A program made the translations under genes and the position numbers. The notes under the pieces were generated by a model, which saw only the letters and a list, made by a program, of their open reading frames with translations, did no database searches and was not told where the DNA came from. Shown here one piece after another: positions 21,485 to 32,074 of a stretch of 64,000 nt of DNA; within the stretch, counting starts at the first letter, position 1; every line of letters begins with the position of its first letter. This DNA is from Methylobacterium aquaticum (GTDB lineage: Bacteria; Pseudomonadota; Alphaproteobacteria; Rhizobiales; Beijerinckiaceae): the NCBI RefSeq assembly GCF_016804325.1, contig NZ_CP043627.1:3113001-3177000 (forward strand), written 5' to 3'.

Positions 21485-22825
21485 CTACCCCACGAAATCC
21501 CCACGGCTCAGGCCATAACGTTGCATCTTCTCGTTGAGGGTGCGTCGGGGAAGATCGAGGAGGCGCATCGCCTCGGCGATGTTGCCCTGCGCCTGCTGCA
21601 GCGCCTGCTGGATCAGGCCCCGCTCATAGGCCTCGACCCGGGCGGCGAGCGGCATGCCGGCTTCGCCCGGCTCCGGCGCGGCGCCGAGGCGGTCGAGGCC
21701 GAAGGCGTAGCGCTCGGCGGCGTTGCGCAACTCGCGCACGTTGCCGGGCCAGGGTCGCTCGACGAGATCCTGGATATGGCGGGCGCCCAAGGGCCGCATC
21801 GCCCGTCCATGCTCCTCGGCGGCCTTCGCGGCAAAGTGCTCGAACAGCAGCGGGATGTCCTCGCGCCGCTCGCGTAAGGGAGGGATGCGCAGGCTCGCCA
21901 CGTCGAGGCGGTAATAGAGGTCGGGGCGGAAGCGCCCGGCCTCGGCCTCCGCGTGCAGGTCGACCTTGCTGGCGCACAGGGTGCGCAGGTCGGCGGCGAC
22001 CGAGTCGTTGGACCCGAGCCGCTCGACCCGGCGCTCCTGCAGCACCCGCAGCAGCTTGACCTGGCCGGAGAGCGGCATCGCCTCGATCTCGTCGAGGAAC
22101 AGCGTGCCGCGATGGGCGTATTCGAGCTTGCCGATCCGGCGCTTGAGCGCGCCCGTGAAGGCGCCGGCCTCGTAGCCGAACAGCTCGCTCTCCATCATCG
22201 TGTCGGGGATCGCGCCGCAATTGAGCGGGACGAAGCGGCCGTCGCGCCGCGTCGAGAAGGCGTGCAGGCACTGCGCCACCAGCTCCTTGCCGGAGCCGGT
22301 CTCGCCGTTGACGACCACGTTGACCGGGGTTGCGGCGAGGTCGAGCACCTCGCGCCGCAGGGTCTCCATCGCCCGGGAGGTGCCGATCAGGCGGCTCTCG
22401 ATGGCGTGCGCGTCGGTGCGCGCGTGGAGCCGGCGCAGGCGCAAGGTGAGGTGACGCTTCTCGCAGGCGCGGCCGATCGCGTCGGTCAGGCGCTCGGGCG
22501 CGAAGGGCTTCTCGATGAAGTCGTAGGCGCCGCGCCGCATCGCCTCCACCGCCTGCGGCACGTCGCCGTGGCCGGTGACGAGCAGGACCGGCAGGTCCGG
22601 GTCCCGCTCCAGGGCGCGCTCCAGCACCGTGAACCCGTCCATCCGCGGCATGCGCAGGTCGGTGACGAGGATGCCGGGAAAATCGGCGTCGATCGCCGCG
22701 AGGGCGTCGTCCGGCGCCTCGAAGGTCGAGACGACGTAGCCGGCGAGCGTCAGCCACTGCTCCAGCGCCTCGCGCACCGTCTCCTCGTCGTCGACGAACA
22801 GGACGCGCTCCACCCGTGACGTCAT
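21485..22825 (-). CDS. dctD: C4-dicarboxylate two-component response regulator, sigma-54 activator
   Basis: The 446-residue NtrC-family regulator has a receiver with phospho-Asp in LVTDLRMPRMDGF and Lys in FIEKPFAP, then an AAA+ domain with Walker A GETGSGKE, the sigma-54-contacting ELFGYEAGAFTGA and Walker B GTLFLDEIEAMPL. A C-terminal Fis-type helix-turn-helix (NIAEAMRLLDLPRRTLNEKM) completes it. It would activate sigma-54 promoters when phosphorylated by DctB. It starts 4 bases after the dctB stop, and the third gene of the run is an MHS-type carboxylate transporter with a sigma-54 promoter, a likely target. Confidence 0.93.
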   Translation of the reverse strand: MTSRVERVLFVDDEETVREALEQWLTLAGYVVSTFEAPDDALAAIDADFPGILVTDLRMPRMDGFTVLERALERDPDLPVLLVTGHGDVPQAVEAMRRGAYDFIEKPFAPERLTDAIGRACEKRHLTLRLRRLHARTDAHAIESRLIGTSRAMETLRREVLDLAATPVNVVVNGETGSGKELVAQCLHAFSTRRDGRFVPLNCGAIPDTMMESELFGYEAGAFTGALKRRIGKLEYAHRGTLFLDEIEAMPLSGQVKLLRVLQERRVERLGSNDSVAADLRTLCASKVDLHAEAEAGRFRPDLYYRLDVASLRIPPLRERREDIPLLFEHFAAKAAEEHGRAMRPLGARHIQDLVERPWPGNVRELRNAAERYAFGLDRLGAAPEPGEAGMPLAARVEAYERGLIQQALQQAQGNIAEAMRLLDLPRRTLNEKMQRYGLSRGDFVG

Positions 22826-22829
22826 CGTC

Positions 22830-24694
22830 TTAACTCTCCGCTGCCGGCAGCACGAGGGTCAGCACGGCGCCGCGCGCGCCGTTCCCGGCCGTGAGGCTGC
22901 CCCCGAGGTCGCGCACGATGAGCGAGGACAGGGACAGGCCGAGCCCCAGCCCCTCCCCGGCCGGTTTGGTGGTGAAGAACGGATCGAAGATCTGCGCCAT
23001 GTGCTCCGGCGCGATCCCGCTCCCGCTATCCGCCACGTCGAGCCGCCAGGACGGCGCCGGCTCGTCGGAGGTCGCGCGCGCGGCGCAGAGGTCGAGCCGG
23101 CGCTCGGGGGCGTCGCGCATCGCGTCGAGGGCGTTGACCATCAGGTTGAGGATGACCTGTTCGAGGCGCACCGGCTCGGCCCGCACCATCGCGTCGGGCG
23201 GGATCCGGCAATCGACCGTGACGTCTTCCGCCCGCAGCCGGACCCGCAGCAGGTCGAGGGCGGCCTCCGCCGCGCTCGCGAGGCGGACCGGCTCACGGTG
23301 CTCGGGGCCGGTCTTGCGGGCGAAGTCCTTGAGATGGCGAATGATCTCGGCGATGCGCTGCGTGACCTCGGTCATGCGCTGGAGGTTGCGGCGCACCGTC
23401 GCCTCGTCGCCGCGCTCCAGGAACAGGGCGGTGCTGGCCAGGAAGGTGCGCAGGGCCGCGAGCGGCTGGTTGATCTCGTGGTTGATCGCCGTCGAGATCT
23501 GGCCCAGCGCCGCGAGCCGGCCGGCGTGGATCAGCTCGGCTTGCGTCGCCCGGAGCGCCGTCGTCGCGCGCTCCCGCTCGGCGATCTCGGTCCGCAGGCG
23601 CGTATTGGCCTCGCTGAGGTCGTGGGTGCGCTCCGCCACCCGCCGCTCGAGGGAGAGCCGCATCGCCTGCTCGGCCCGCAGGCGCTGCCGCTTCTGGCTC
23701 GCCGCGGCGAGCGCGAAGGCGAGGGCCAGGCCGGTAAGTCCCGTGGCGGCCGCCACCAGCGCGGCCTGGCGCGACGCGGCACCGGTCGGGGCGACGGTCC
23801 AGAGCGTCCAGCCGAGATCCGGCATCGCCACGGGCTCGACGAGGCCGCTCCCGGCCCCGCCGGCGGAGGGCAGAGCGATCATCCCGCCGGGAACGGGGGA
23901 CCATCCGCCAGCAGGGGCCGCAGGTCGCTGTCGCCGTATTGCCGGGCGGCGCGGATCCGGTCGGTCTCTGCCGGCGCCAGGGGCTGGAACGGGCGGTACT
24001 TCCAGCCGGGTTCGCTCGCCAGGAAGACGATGCCGGCCGCGTCCGAGACCAGATTCCGCTCGCCCGCCCGGCGCCACTCGCCCTCGAGGCCTTCCAGGTC
24101 GACCTTGATCACCACCACGCCCGCGACCCAGCCGCCTTGCCCGTCTCCTCGGGCCTCCACCGCCTTGCCGATGAACAGGCCCGGCTGCTGGGTGGTGGTG
24201 CCGATGCCGAAATAGCGCGAGGCGCCGGTCGCGAGCGCATCGAGGAAATACGGCCGGTAGGCGTAGGAGGTGCCGACGAAGCCGAGGGGCTGGTTCCAGT
24301 TGCTCGCGGCGAGCGTCAGCCCCTTCGCGTCCATCAGGTAGATCGCGGCGATGCCGGAGGCCCGGGCGACGGTCTCGAACTTGGCGTTGACGGCGGCGAT
24401 GGCGGCGGCAGTGGGATCGACGAGGAGATCCTGGACCTGCATGTCGAGGGCGAGCACGGTCGGCAGGTCGCGGTAGCGGTCGACGGTGGCGCGCAGGACC
24501 GCCTCGGCGATCACGAGCCGCTGGCGCGCGGCGCGCCGCACCTGATCGTGCCCGGCCCCGAGCGCGAGGAGGAACACCGCGAGGGTGAGCGCCAGGATCG
24601 CCACCGCCGATCCCCAGCGCCGGGCCCCGATGCCAGCGAGGCGCGCGCGAAGCGGCGTCTCGACCGGACGATCGGCAGGATGGGCTTGGCTCAT
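22830..24694 (-). CDS. dctB: C4-dicarboxylate sensor histidine kinase (single-base frameshift near 23897)
   Basis: ATG 24694 begins MSQAHPADRPVETP, with a first membrane span (VAILALTLAVFLLALGAG) and a periplasmic double-Cache-type sensor (YLMDAKGLTLAASNWNQPLG, SYAYRPYFLDALATGASRYF). This frame stops at 23879. An overlapping frame carries the second membrane span, coiled coil, phospho-His box INHEINQPLAALRTFL, NALDAM, SGSGIAPEHMAQIF and GLGLGLSLSS to 22830. Adding one base to the G5 run at 23895-23899 joins them into a normal DctB of about 620 residues. It would sense dicarboxylates in the periplasm and phosphorylate DctD. If the break is real, signalling is lost. Confidence 0.85.
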
Positions 24695-24817
24695 GCCGGG
24701 CGTCTCGCTGGGGGAACGCGGATCGTGCAATTCCCGCCCTGCCTCGAAACCGGGATGGTCCGCAAGCGACAAGCCGCCCGGGACCCGGCGTGACCCGGGT
24801 CCCGAACACGTCGCGCG

Positions 24818-26149
24818 TCAGCCGGCCATCCGGCCGTTGCCGTCGAGATAGCCGTATTTGCGGGTATCGGGCATCCACAGCGAGGCGGCGAAGGCCACCG
24901 CGGCCATCGCCGCCACGTACCAGAAGAACAGGCTCTCGTTGCCATAGGTCTTGAACGAGAGCGCGACGTATTCCGCCGTGCCGCCGAAGATCGCGTTGGC
25001 GATGGCGTAGGGCAGGCCGACACCGAGCGCCCGCACCTCGGCCGGAAACAGCTCGGCTTTCACCACGCCGCTGATCGAGGTGTAGAAGGACCCGATCAGA
25101 AGACCCGTCAGGATCAGCCCGAAGGCGGCCCACGGGCTCGTCACCAGCGACAGGGTCGAGAGCAGCGGCACTGCGCCGAGCATGGCGAGCCCGCTGAACA
25201 GGATCATGTTGTTGCGCCGGCCGATCCGGTCCGACAGGGCGCCGAAGAGCGGCTGGATCACCATGAACACCACGAGCGCCAGGGTCATCACGGTCGAGAC
25301 CGTCTTCAGGTCGAGCTTCACCGTGTTGACCAGGAACTTCTGCATGTAGGTGGTCATGGTGTAGAAGTAGAGCGAGCCACCCATGGTGAAGGCGAGCGTG
25401 ATGAGCAGCGCCCGCTTGTGCTGCATCAGGGCGCGGAGCGAGCCGGCCTCCTTGCTCGTCATGGTCTCGTGCGAAGCCGATTCCTTGAGCGAGCCGCGCA
25501 GCAACATCGCGACGACGGCCGCCGCGGCGCCGACCAGGAACGGGATGCGCCAGCCCCAGGCCCGCATCTCCTCGGTCGTGAGGATGTGCTGGAGCGCGAA
25601 CACGATCAGCACGGCGAGGAGCTGGCCGCCGATCAGGGTGACGTACTGGAACGACGACAGGAAGCCGCGGCGCCCCTTGCCGGCGATCTCGCTCATGTAG
25701 GTGGCGGCCGTGCCGTACTCGCCGCCGACCGAGAGGCCCTGCGCGAGGCGGGCGACGAGGAGCAGGACGGGCGCGAGCACGCCGATGGTCTCGTAGGTCG
25801 GCAGGATGCCGATCATCAGCGAGCCGGCGCACATCAGCAGCACCGAGAACACCATCGACGACTTGCGACCGCGCCGGTCGGCGATGCGACCGAAGATCCA
25901 GCCGCCGAGCGGACGCATGAAGAAGCCGACCGCGAAGATGCCGGCGGTGGCGAGCAGCTGGCCGGTCGGGCTGCTCGACGGGAAGAACGCGGACGCGAAG
26001 TAGATCGACGTGAAGGCATAGGCGTAGAAATCGTACCACTCGACCAGGTTGCCGGACGAGGCGGCGACGATGGCCTTGATCTTCTGGCGGTCCGAGGTCT
26101 CGGACGGCGCCGGACTCACTCCGATCGCCGCCGGTGCAGCCGTGCTCAT
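24818..26149 (-). CDS. MHS family major facilitator (alpha-ketoglutarate/dicarboxylate:H+ symporter-like)
   Basis: The 443-residue protein has 12 predicted spans. [20 protein letters not shown] is the diagnostic MHS start, followed by [20 protein letters not shown] and [20 protein letters not shown]. Closest described types are KgtP and related carboxylate/proton symporters of the inner membrane. ATG 26149 is preceded by GGGAGAAC. It is the promoter-proximal gene of a run with dctB and dctD and has a sigma-54 promoter 107 bases upstream, so induction by a dicarboxylate through DctBD is a reasonable inference. Confidence 0.9.
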   Translation of the reverse strand: MSTAAPAAIGVSPAPSETSDRQKIKAIVAASSGNLVEWYDFYAYAFTSIYFASAFFPSSSPTGQLLATAGIFAVGFFMRPLGGWIFGRIADRRGRKSSMVFSVLLMCAGSLMIGILPTYETIGVLAPVLLLVARLAQGLSVGGEYGTAATYMSEIAGKGRRGFLSSFQYVTLIGGQLLAVLIVFALQHILTTEEMRAWGWRIPFLVGAAAAVVAMLLRGSLKESASHETMTSKEAGSLRALMQHKRALLITLAFTMGGSLYFYTMTTYMQKFLVNTVKLDLKTVSTVMTLALVVFMVIQPLFGALSDRIGRRNNMILFSGLAMLGAVPLLSTLSLVTSPWAAFGLILTGLLIGSFYTSISGVVKAELFPAEVRALGVGLPYAIANAIFGGTAEYVALSFKTYGNESLFFWYVAAMAAVAFAASLWMPDTRKYGYLDGNGRMAG

Positions 26150-26255
26150 GGACGTTCTCCCTGGATGCGAACCATCCCGCATGGATGCGGGCGTGACGAA
26201 GGTCTCTCCGTCCCGGGCCTTTCGGCCTCTCGCGGAGGGCAGCGGGAGGACGATG

Positions 26256-26270
26256 GCAAGCGCGATGCCA
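26256..26270 (-). promoter_or_regulatory. sigma-54 promoter of the transporter-dctB-dctD run
   Basis: Read on the minus strand, TGGCATC (26270-26264), GCGC, TTGC (26259-26256) matches the -24/-12 consensus with exact GG-N10-GC spacing. It lies in the 378-base gap upstream of the transporter ATG at 26149. The operon encodes its own sigma-54 activator, DctD, which strengthens the call. No other feature is seen in the gap up to tRNA-Leu. Confidence 0.7.
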
Positions 26271-26527
26271 GGCGAATGGAATATTAAAACGCAGCGATAT
26301 CAGATGCTTGCCCGGTTTCCGCATCGCCTCGTCGGCGGCCTGGCGCCGACCGCAGCGCCGCCATCGGCGGATTTCCGCCGCGGGCGGCCGGGCGGATCCC
26401 GTCCCCGAGAGCCGGACAAGGCGGGCGCTCCGCCCCCCTCCTGCGCCGGCACCGCTCAAGCCCGTTGACGCCGCCGCCGTCGCCCTCTAAACGAACGTCA
26501 CCGCGGCGCTGCCCAGCAGCGCTTCGG

Positions 26528-26612
26528 GCCCAGGTGGCGGAATTGGTAGACGCGCTGGTTTCAGGTACCAGTGGTGCAAGCCGTGGAGGTTCGAGTCCTC
26601 TCCTGGGCACCA
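26528..26612 (+). tRNA. tRNA-Leu (anticodon CAG), copy 2
   Basis: Identical over all 85 bases to the tRNA at 21049, including encoded CCA. The upstream CTAAACGA and GGCGC blocks and the downstream hairpin CAACACC (26611-26617)/GGTGTTG (26625-26631) are also shared, though the flanks are diverged. Two identical copies 5.4 kb apart enclose the dct module. Confidence 0.97.
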
Positions 26613-26786
26613 ACACCCCTCAGAGGTGTTGATGCCGTCCCCGAACGGGGAACTACCCGATCCGGTCATCGGGCCGAGTCAAACTCCTCATCGTCGACAC
26701 GGCTGCCGCGGATCGCGATCTGCCGCATGGTGCCGAACCGGTCCGGGCCGCCCCGCGTTGGATCCCGCCAACCGGAGGAGACATCC

Positions 26787-26981
26787 ATGCCGAGCGACGA
26801 CCTGCTCACCGCCCGCCCGCACCTGACTCGCCGCGACGAGGACAAGGCGGCGGCCAAGGCCGGGGTGACGCCGGCCGACCACGACGCCGCCCGTAAAGCC
26901 GACGCCCTGGATCCCGGCACCAGCACGACCGGCGAGGAGCCGCGCCGCCGCTCCGCCCCGGCGGGCGAGGGCGAGGTCTGA
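26787..26981 (+). CDS. small hydrophilic protein, unknown function
   Basis: The 64-residue product MPSDDLLTARPHLTRRDEDK is rich in Asp, Arg, Lys and Ala, with no hydrophobic segment and no recognised domain. The start is well supported by GGAGGAG 6 bases upstream. The composition suggests a soluble, probably disordered or helical protein. It lies between tRNA-Leu and a class V aminotransferase gene on the same strand, with 143 bases to the latter. Confidence 0.6.
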   Translation: MPSDDLLTARPHLTRRDEDKAAAKAGVTPADHDAARKADALDPGTSTTGEEPRRRSAPAGEGEV

Positions 26982-27124
26982 GCCGACGCACGCCTGCCGG
27001 AGGGATCGGCCGTTCCCCGGCCTCCCGATCCGGGCCGCGCCATGGTATGGGCCCGGCCGATCCCCCCGTCCCGGTCGGGCAGCCCGCCGGCACGGCCGGG
27101 TGAGCGACTGCGAGGTGCCCCGGC

Positions 27125-28243
27125 ATGGATTCCGTCGTCCCCCTGCCCTGCCGGAAGCACCTGTTCGAAATCCCGGACGACGTCATCTACCTCGACGCGG
27201 CGGCGTGGTCGCCGCTGCCCCGGGCGGTCCGCGAGGCCGGGGAAGCGGGTGTGCTGGTGAAGAGCCGGCCGTGGCTGCATCCGCGCGAGGCGATTCCCGC
27301 CCAGGCCGAGCGGGCGCGGTCGGCGGCGGCCCGGCTCATCGGCGCGGCTGCGGACGACGTGGCGATCGTGGGATCGGTGAGCCACGCGATAGCGACGGCC
27401 GCGGCGAACCTCGCGGTCGCGCCGGGCGGGCGCGTACTGCGCGTCGCCGACGAGTTCCCGTCGCTCTGCTACGCCTTCGACCGGCTCGCCCGCGCGAGGG
27501 GGCTCGTCATCGAGGAGGTTCCCCGCCCCGCGGACGGCGACTGGACCGCGTCCCTTCTGGCGGCCATCGGGCGCCCCGGGGCGCCGCCCCTGGCGGTCGC
27601 GACCCTGACCCCGTCGCACTGGACCGATGGCGGGCTGATCGACCTCGACCGGCTCGCGCCGGCCGTCCACGCCGCCGGGGCCGCACTGGTGATCGATGCG
27701 ACCCAGGCGGCGGGGGCCGTGCCGGTGGATGTCGGCCGCTGGCGTCCCGACTTCCTGTCCTTCCCGACCTACAAGTGGACGCTCGGGCCCTACGGGCTCG
27801 CCTTCCTGTATGCCGCTTTGCACCGGCAGGACGGCGCGCCGATCGAGGAGAATCTCGGCAACCGTCCGCCTGCTCGCGGCGCCCGGCGCTACGACCGGGG
27901 CGAATTGAACGATCCGGTCCTGTTGCCGATGGCGGCGACCGGGCTGGAGCTGTTCCTGTCCCTCGATGGGGCGGCGGTAACGGCCCGGCTGCGCCGCCTG
28001 ACCGATCGTCTCGCCGACGGTCTCGTCGGGCTCGGCCTCTCCGCGGCGCCGGCGCATCGGCGCGCCCCGAACATCCTCGGGCTCCGCGCGCCCGGCGGCC
28101 TGCCCCCCGGCCTGATGGACCGCCTGCGGCAGGACGGCGTCTTCGCGAGCGAACGATCCGGGGCGCTGCGTCTGAGCCCGCATGTCTGGACCGACGAGGG
28201 CGACGTCGAACGCTGCGTGGCGGCCTTGCGCCGTTCCCTGTAG
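27125..28243 (+). CDS. class V aminotransferase (cysteine desulfurase-like fold)
   Basis: The 372-residue PLP enzyme has VIYLDAAAWSPLP at the start, the cofactor pocket ALVIDATQAAGAVPVDV (D191, Q194) and the Schiff-base Lys217 in FLSFPTYKWTLGPYG. This group includes cysteine desulfurases, kynureninases and isopenicillin N epimerase-like enzymes. No desulfurase active-site Cys loop is evident, so NifS/SufS function is not claimed; substrate is unknown. It is soluble, without a signal peptide. It is convergent with the minus-strand TPR gene. Confidence 0.85.
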   Translation: MDSVVPLPCRKHLFEIPDDVIYLDAAAWSPLPRAVREAGEAGVLVKSRPWLHPREAIPAQAERARSAAARLIGAAADDVAIVGSVSHAIATAAANLAVAPGGRVLRVADEFPSLCYAFDRLARARGLVIEEVPRPADGDWTASLLAAIGRPGAPPLAVATLTPSHWTDGGLIDLDRLAPAVHAAGAALVIDATQAAGAVPVDVGRWRPDFLSFPTYKWTLGPYGLAFLYAALHRQDGAPIEENLGNRPPARGARRYDRGELNDPVLLPMAATGLELFLSLDGAAVTARLRRLTDRLADGLVGLGLSAAPAHRRAPNILGLRAPGGLPPGLMDRLRQDGVFASERSGALRLSPHVWTDEGDVERCVAALRRSL

Positions 28244-28319
28244 GGCCCGGCCGGGAGATGCAGGCCCCCGGTCGTGGCCGAGCAACGGCGTCCGGGGCCT
28301 AGGGCGAGGCCGCGTGCCG

Positions 28320-31300
28320 TCAGCCCGGCGACGGCCCGCCGGCACCGCGGGCCTCGGGCGCCGGAGCGGCCTCGGGGGAGCGTCCGGGCTCGGCTTCGGC
28401 CGCTCGGGGGCGGCGCTCTCGGGGTAGCGGGCGCGGTAGGCGCGCAGGAAATCGGTCAGGGTCTCGGCGCTGGTCGCCTGGCGCACCAAGCTGCGGAAGG
28501 CCGCGCTGCCCGACGCGTTCGGCGAGGCGATGAGGCCGAAGGTGCGGGCATCGGGGCTCTCGGCCATCTTCTGGGTGTATTTCGTGCGCAGCCGGTCGAG
28601 GCTCAGCGGATCCTCGGCCAGCGCGTAGGCGATCGCCGAGCGCATCACGTCGCTGCGCTCGGGATCGGTCAGGGGGCCGGGATCGCGCCAGCGGGTGCCG
28701 AGCAGGGCCTCGTGCGCCTCCCCGGCCTCGCGCCAGCGCCGCGCGCCCCACAGGATGTCGCCGCGCAGGTGCGCCGCCTCCGGGCTGGCATTGCCGTCGA
28801 GCAGTTCGAGGGCGAGATCGGTGCGCGAGAGGTCGGACAGGGCCCGGGCCTCGAGCAGGATGCGCGCGTCGCGGATCTGCGCCGGCAATTCCGGCAGGCG
28901 GGTGTTCTGCAGCACCTTGAGGGCCTTGAGCGGCTCGCCCTCCATCAGCCGCACGGTGGCGAGGCGCGCCGCGACGCTCGCCCGCGCCGCGCCGGTCAGG
29001 CGGTTGTCGACCTGATGCTGCAGGAGGTCGCCGGCGGCGTCGAGGAGATCGAGGGCGACCAGCCGGTCGGCCAGCCGCCGGACGATCTCGTCGCCCTGGC
29101 GGCCGACCGGCGTGAACTCCTTGAAGTCGTAGAACAGCGCCAGGGCCTCGATCTTGCCGAGGCTCGCGCCCTTGTCCGACAGGAACAGGGCGGAGAACAG
29201 CGCCACCGTGTCGTCGTGCAGGCCGCGGGTGGCCGGGTGGTCGGGAAACAGGCGGTTGGCCTTGCGGGCGGTCGCGAAGGCGTCGCGCCAGCGGCCGGCC
29301 CCGGCATAGAGCCGGCCGAGCCGGGCCAGGGCCTCGGCCTCCGCATCGCCGTGCCAGGTCAGGGTCAGGCGCTCCAGGCGGTCGATCGCGGCTTCCGGCG
29401 CCATCGTGCCGGAGGCCCGTCCGAGATCGACCAGCCGCAGGGTCGCGTCGGCGGCGACGCCGGGCGCCGCGGTCTCGGCGAGCTGCTTGTAGGCGCGGCG
29501 GGCCTCCCCGTCCTGCCCGATCGCCTCGGCGAAGCGCGCCTTGAGGAAGGTCAGCCGGTCGCGGGCGGGCGGCGCCTCGGCCAGCGGCGCCACGGCGGTG
29601 AGCGCCCGCTGGACGAAGGCCGGGTCCTTGGCGTCGAGCGCGGCCTCCATCGCCGTGAGGTAGAGCTGCACCTGCAGGTCGTCGGGATAGGCCTCGATCA
29701 CCGGGAGGCCGGCCTTGAAGGCGGCGAGCGCCGCGGCGCTTCGGCGGCTGCGGGCATCGACGACGCCGCGCCACAGCCGCAACTCGGGATCGAGCGCCTG
29801 CTTGCCGTCGGGGGTGAGGAAGCCGCCCGCCCGGGCGTTCTGGCCCATGCTGAGCGCGGCGATGGCCGAGAGGAGCCGCACCGGCCGCTGGGCCGCCAGC
29901 GGCGGGTCCTCCCGGACTGCCAGGGCCAGCACGCCCGCGGCCTCGGGCGCGAGATCGTTGGCGAGCAGCACCCGGACGAGGTCGAGGCGCGCCGCCGAGC
30001 GGGCCGGCCGGTCGGCGGCGGCCGCCGCGGCCTGCGCGGCGCGGATGCGCGTGCGCACGTCGCCGAGCCGGTCCTCGCGCCAGCGATCGGGCTGCACCAT
30101 CAGGGCGGAGGCCTGCGCGCCGGCCTCCGGCGCCTCGACCACCGTGGCCGAGACCGACAGCCCGCCGGGGCGGGTGATCGTCACCTCGTTGAGGCCGGGG
30201 CGCACCGCGAGGTCGTCGGCCGCCGCCAGCACGGCCACGCCCTGCCGGGTCGGCAGCAACTCGAACTCGACGAAGCGGCCGCGCTTGGGCAGCGCGGCGA
30301 GCCGCGGGCCGCGGGCGGTCACCACGGCGATGCGCTCGCCGTCGCGCTCCAGCCACAGGGCGCCGCCGGGGCGGGCGAGCGGCACCGCCACGGCCGGCTT
30401 GCCGGTGGCGTCGGCGCTGCGCTGCGGCGCCAGGACATCGCCGCCCGGCAGGCTGCCGTCGCCGAGCACCAGGTCCCAGCCCTGCCCCTCCCCGGTCGCG
30501 AGCTGGGCGAGCACGCCCTGGTCGAGGCGCAGGCGCAGGACCGTGAAGGAACCCTCGGGTCTCGGCCCCTCGGCGACGCTCGCCGGCGACCCCGCCGGCA
30601 GGGCCGGCAGGGTCACGGGGGCGGTGGTCTCGAAGACCAGGGTGGCGATCCCGCCGCGCTCGAACAGGGCCGCCGGCGGCCGGCTCGCGAACGGGAAGGC
30701 GATCCGCAGGCCTTGGGCCGCCTTGGCGATCCGGGCCTGGACCGGCCCGGTGGGCGCGGGCGGCTCCGCCGGGGGCGGCGCCTCGGCCTGCGGGCGGGGC
30801 GGCGCGTCGGGACGAGGCTCGGCCGGCGGACGGGCCTCGGCTGCCGGACGGGCCTCGATCTGCGGCAGGGCATCGGCCCGGGCCGGGGCGACCGGCTCCG
30901 GCTTCCGGTCGTCCGGCTTCTTGTCGTCGGGCTTCTTGGCCGGCTTGACGAGGTCGAGAATGTAGGAATCGTCCTCGCGATAGCCTTCCGCGGCATAGCC
31001 CTCGGCGAGCGTCAGGCTCAGCCGGGCGGCCTCCGCGCCGGCCTCCGTGGCGAGGCCCGTCGCGGCTGGCCGAAGGCCCGCGCGGGCCTCGGTCGATTCG
31101 ATCGTGTAGGCGCCCGGGATGCGCAGGCGGATATCCGAGCCGGCCCGCTCCAGGCCGACCTCGACATCGGCCGGCAGGCGGACCGAGAGCCGGGTCAGGG
31201 TCGGCAGATGCGCCACTTCGAGGCGCAAAGGCGTGGTGCGCCGGGCGCCGCGGGCGGCCTCGCGGCGCAGGCGCTCGCTGAGTTCCTCGGCCCGACGGTT

Positions 31301-31726
31301 GAGGTCGGCCAGTACCTCCGGCGGCAAGCCCGGCGGCATGCCGGTCCAGCCCTCGGGCAGGAGGTCGATGAAGACCCGCTCGCCGGCCTCCAGTACGTTG
31401 ACCTTGTAGGAGGATTGCAGCGCCACCCGCAGGCCGGACCCGTCGGGATCGCGGCGGACCTGCGCGACATAGGCCGGCATCTCGGCAGCCAGGCGGTCGC
31501 GCGAACCGGTCACCGGCTCGCGAAAGCCCACCACCAGCACCCCGCCGGTGACCTTCGCGGTCACCTTCACGCCGTGGTCGAAGGTGAGCGCGATGCGGCC
31601 GAAATTCTTCTGCTCGCTGCCCTGGATCGCCACGAGCTGCGCCGCATCGGCCGTGCCGGCGCCGACGGCCAACGCCGCCAGCGCGATCAGCGCCGCAGCG
31701 CGGCGGCTCCTGCCCGTCGAACCCAT
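28320..31726 (-). CDS. large exported AMIN-like/TPR protein (frameshift near the C-terminus)
   Basis: ATG 31726 starts MGSTGRSRRAAALIALAALA, a signal peptide ending near TADA. Residues about 30-130 resemble an AMIN-type beta domain (IALTFDHGVKVTAKVTGGVL, VNVLEAGERVFIDLLPEGW). A Pro/Lys-rich linker follows (about 260-330), then about 700 residues of helical TPR-like repeats. After FLRAYRARYPESAAPERPKP the frame fails to stop and would run antisense through the aminotransferase gene; one extra C in the C5 run at 28374-28378 gives a stop at 28320 and about 1135 residues. It is probably periplasmic. Position upstream of motE-fliM-fliL hints at an envelope or motility role, not shown. Confidence 0.7.
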
Positions 31727-31839
31727 CGCATCCGCCCGCCTCACCCCGAGACGGCACCATGCCGGCACAGGGCTAATGAGGGCTTAATCGGCGGGGGACT
31801 GGGGTGTCCGGGGGAAGGAAGAGGCGCGGGAGCTCTTCT

Positions 31840-32036
31840 CTCCTCCCCCTTGTGGGGAGGAGCCGGAGGTGGGGGTGGTGCCGGAGAGGCCTCGCGCTCT
31901 ACGCGGCACCACCCCCACCCCTAACCCCTCCCCACAAGGGGGAGGGGAAAGCGCGCGGTTTTACAACGGGTTGGGCTTCAAAGGCGTCGTGTGAATCCGT
32001 TGACTCCGCCCGCGGGGAGAGGGGAAAACCCGCGTC
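31840..32036. repeat. palindromic repeat family D: one diverged copy (D1) plus a solo arm
   Basis: CTCCTCCCCCTTGTGGGGAGG (from 31840) is inverted against CCTCCCCACAAGGGGGAGGGG (to 31947), and inner GGTGGGGGTGGTGCCG is inverted against CGGCACCACCCCCACC. A lone half-arm, CCGCGGGGAGAGGGGAAAACCCGCG, sits at about 32010-32034. Together they fill the 348-base gap between the TPR gene and motE. Confidence 0.75.
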
Positions 32037-32074
32037 ATTTCTTTTCCCCGGACGGCCCCGCACCCCCGACGAAC

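Noticed and set aside
24695..26459. N-terminal part of a 1209-codon minus frame joined to the dctB kinase domain
   Set aside because: It is an out-of-phase reading of the MHS transporter and the first half of dctB, not a fusion protein.
26666..28319. C-terminal continuation of the TPR frame to 1700 residues
   Set aside because: It runs antisense through a good aminotransferase gene; it is best explained by the missing base near 28376.
28274..31924. 1216-codon plus-strand open frame
   Set aside because: It is antisense to the TPR gene, with Gly/Arg/Gln composition and no domains.
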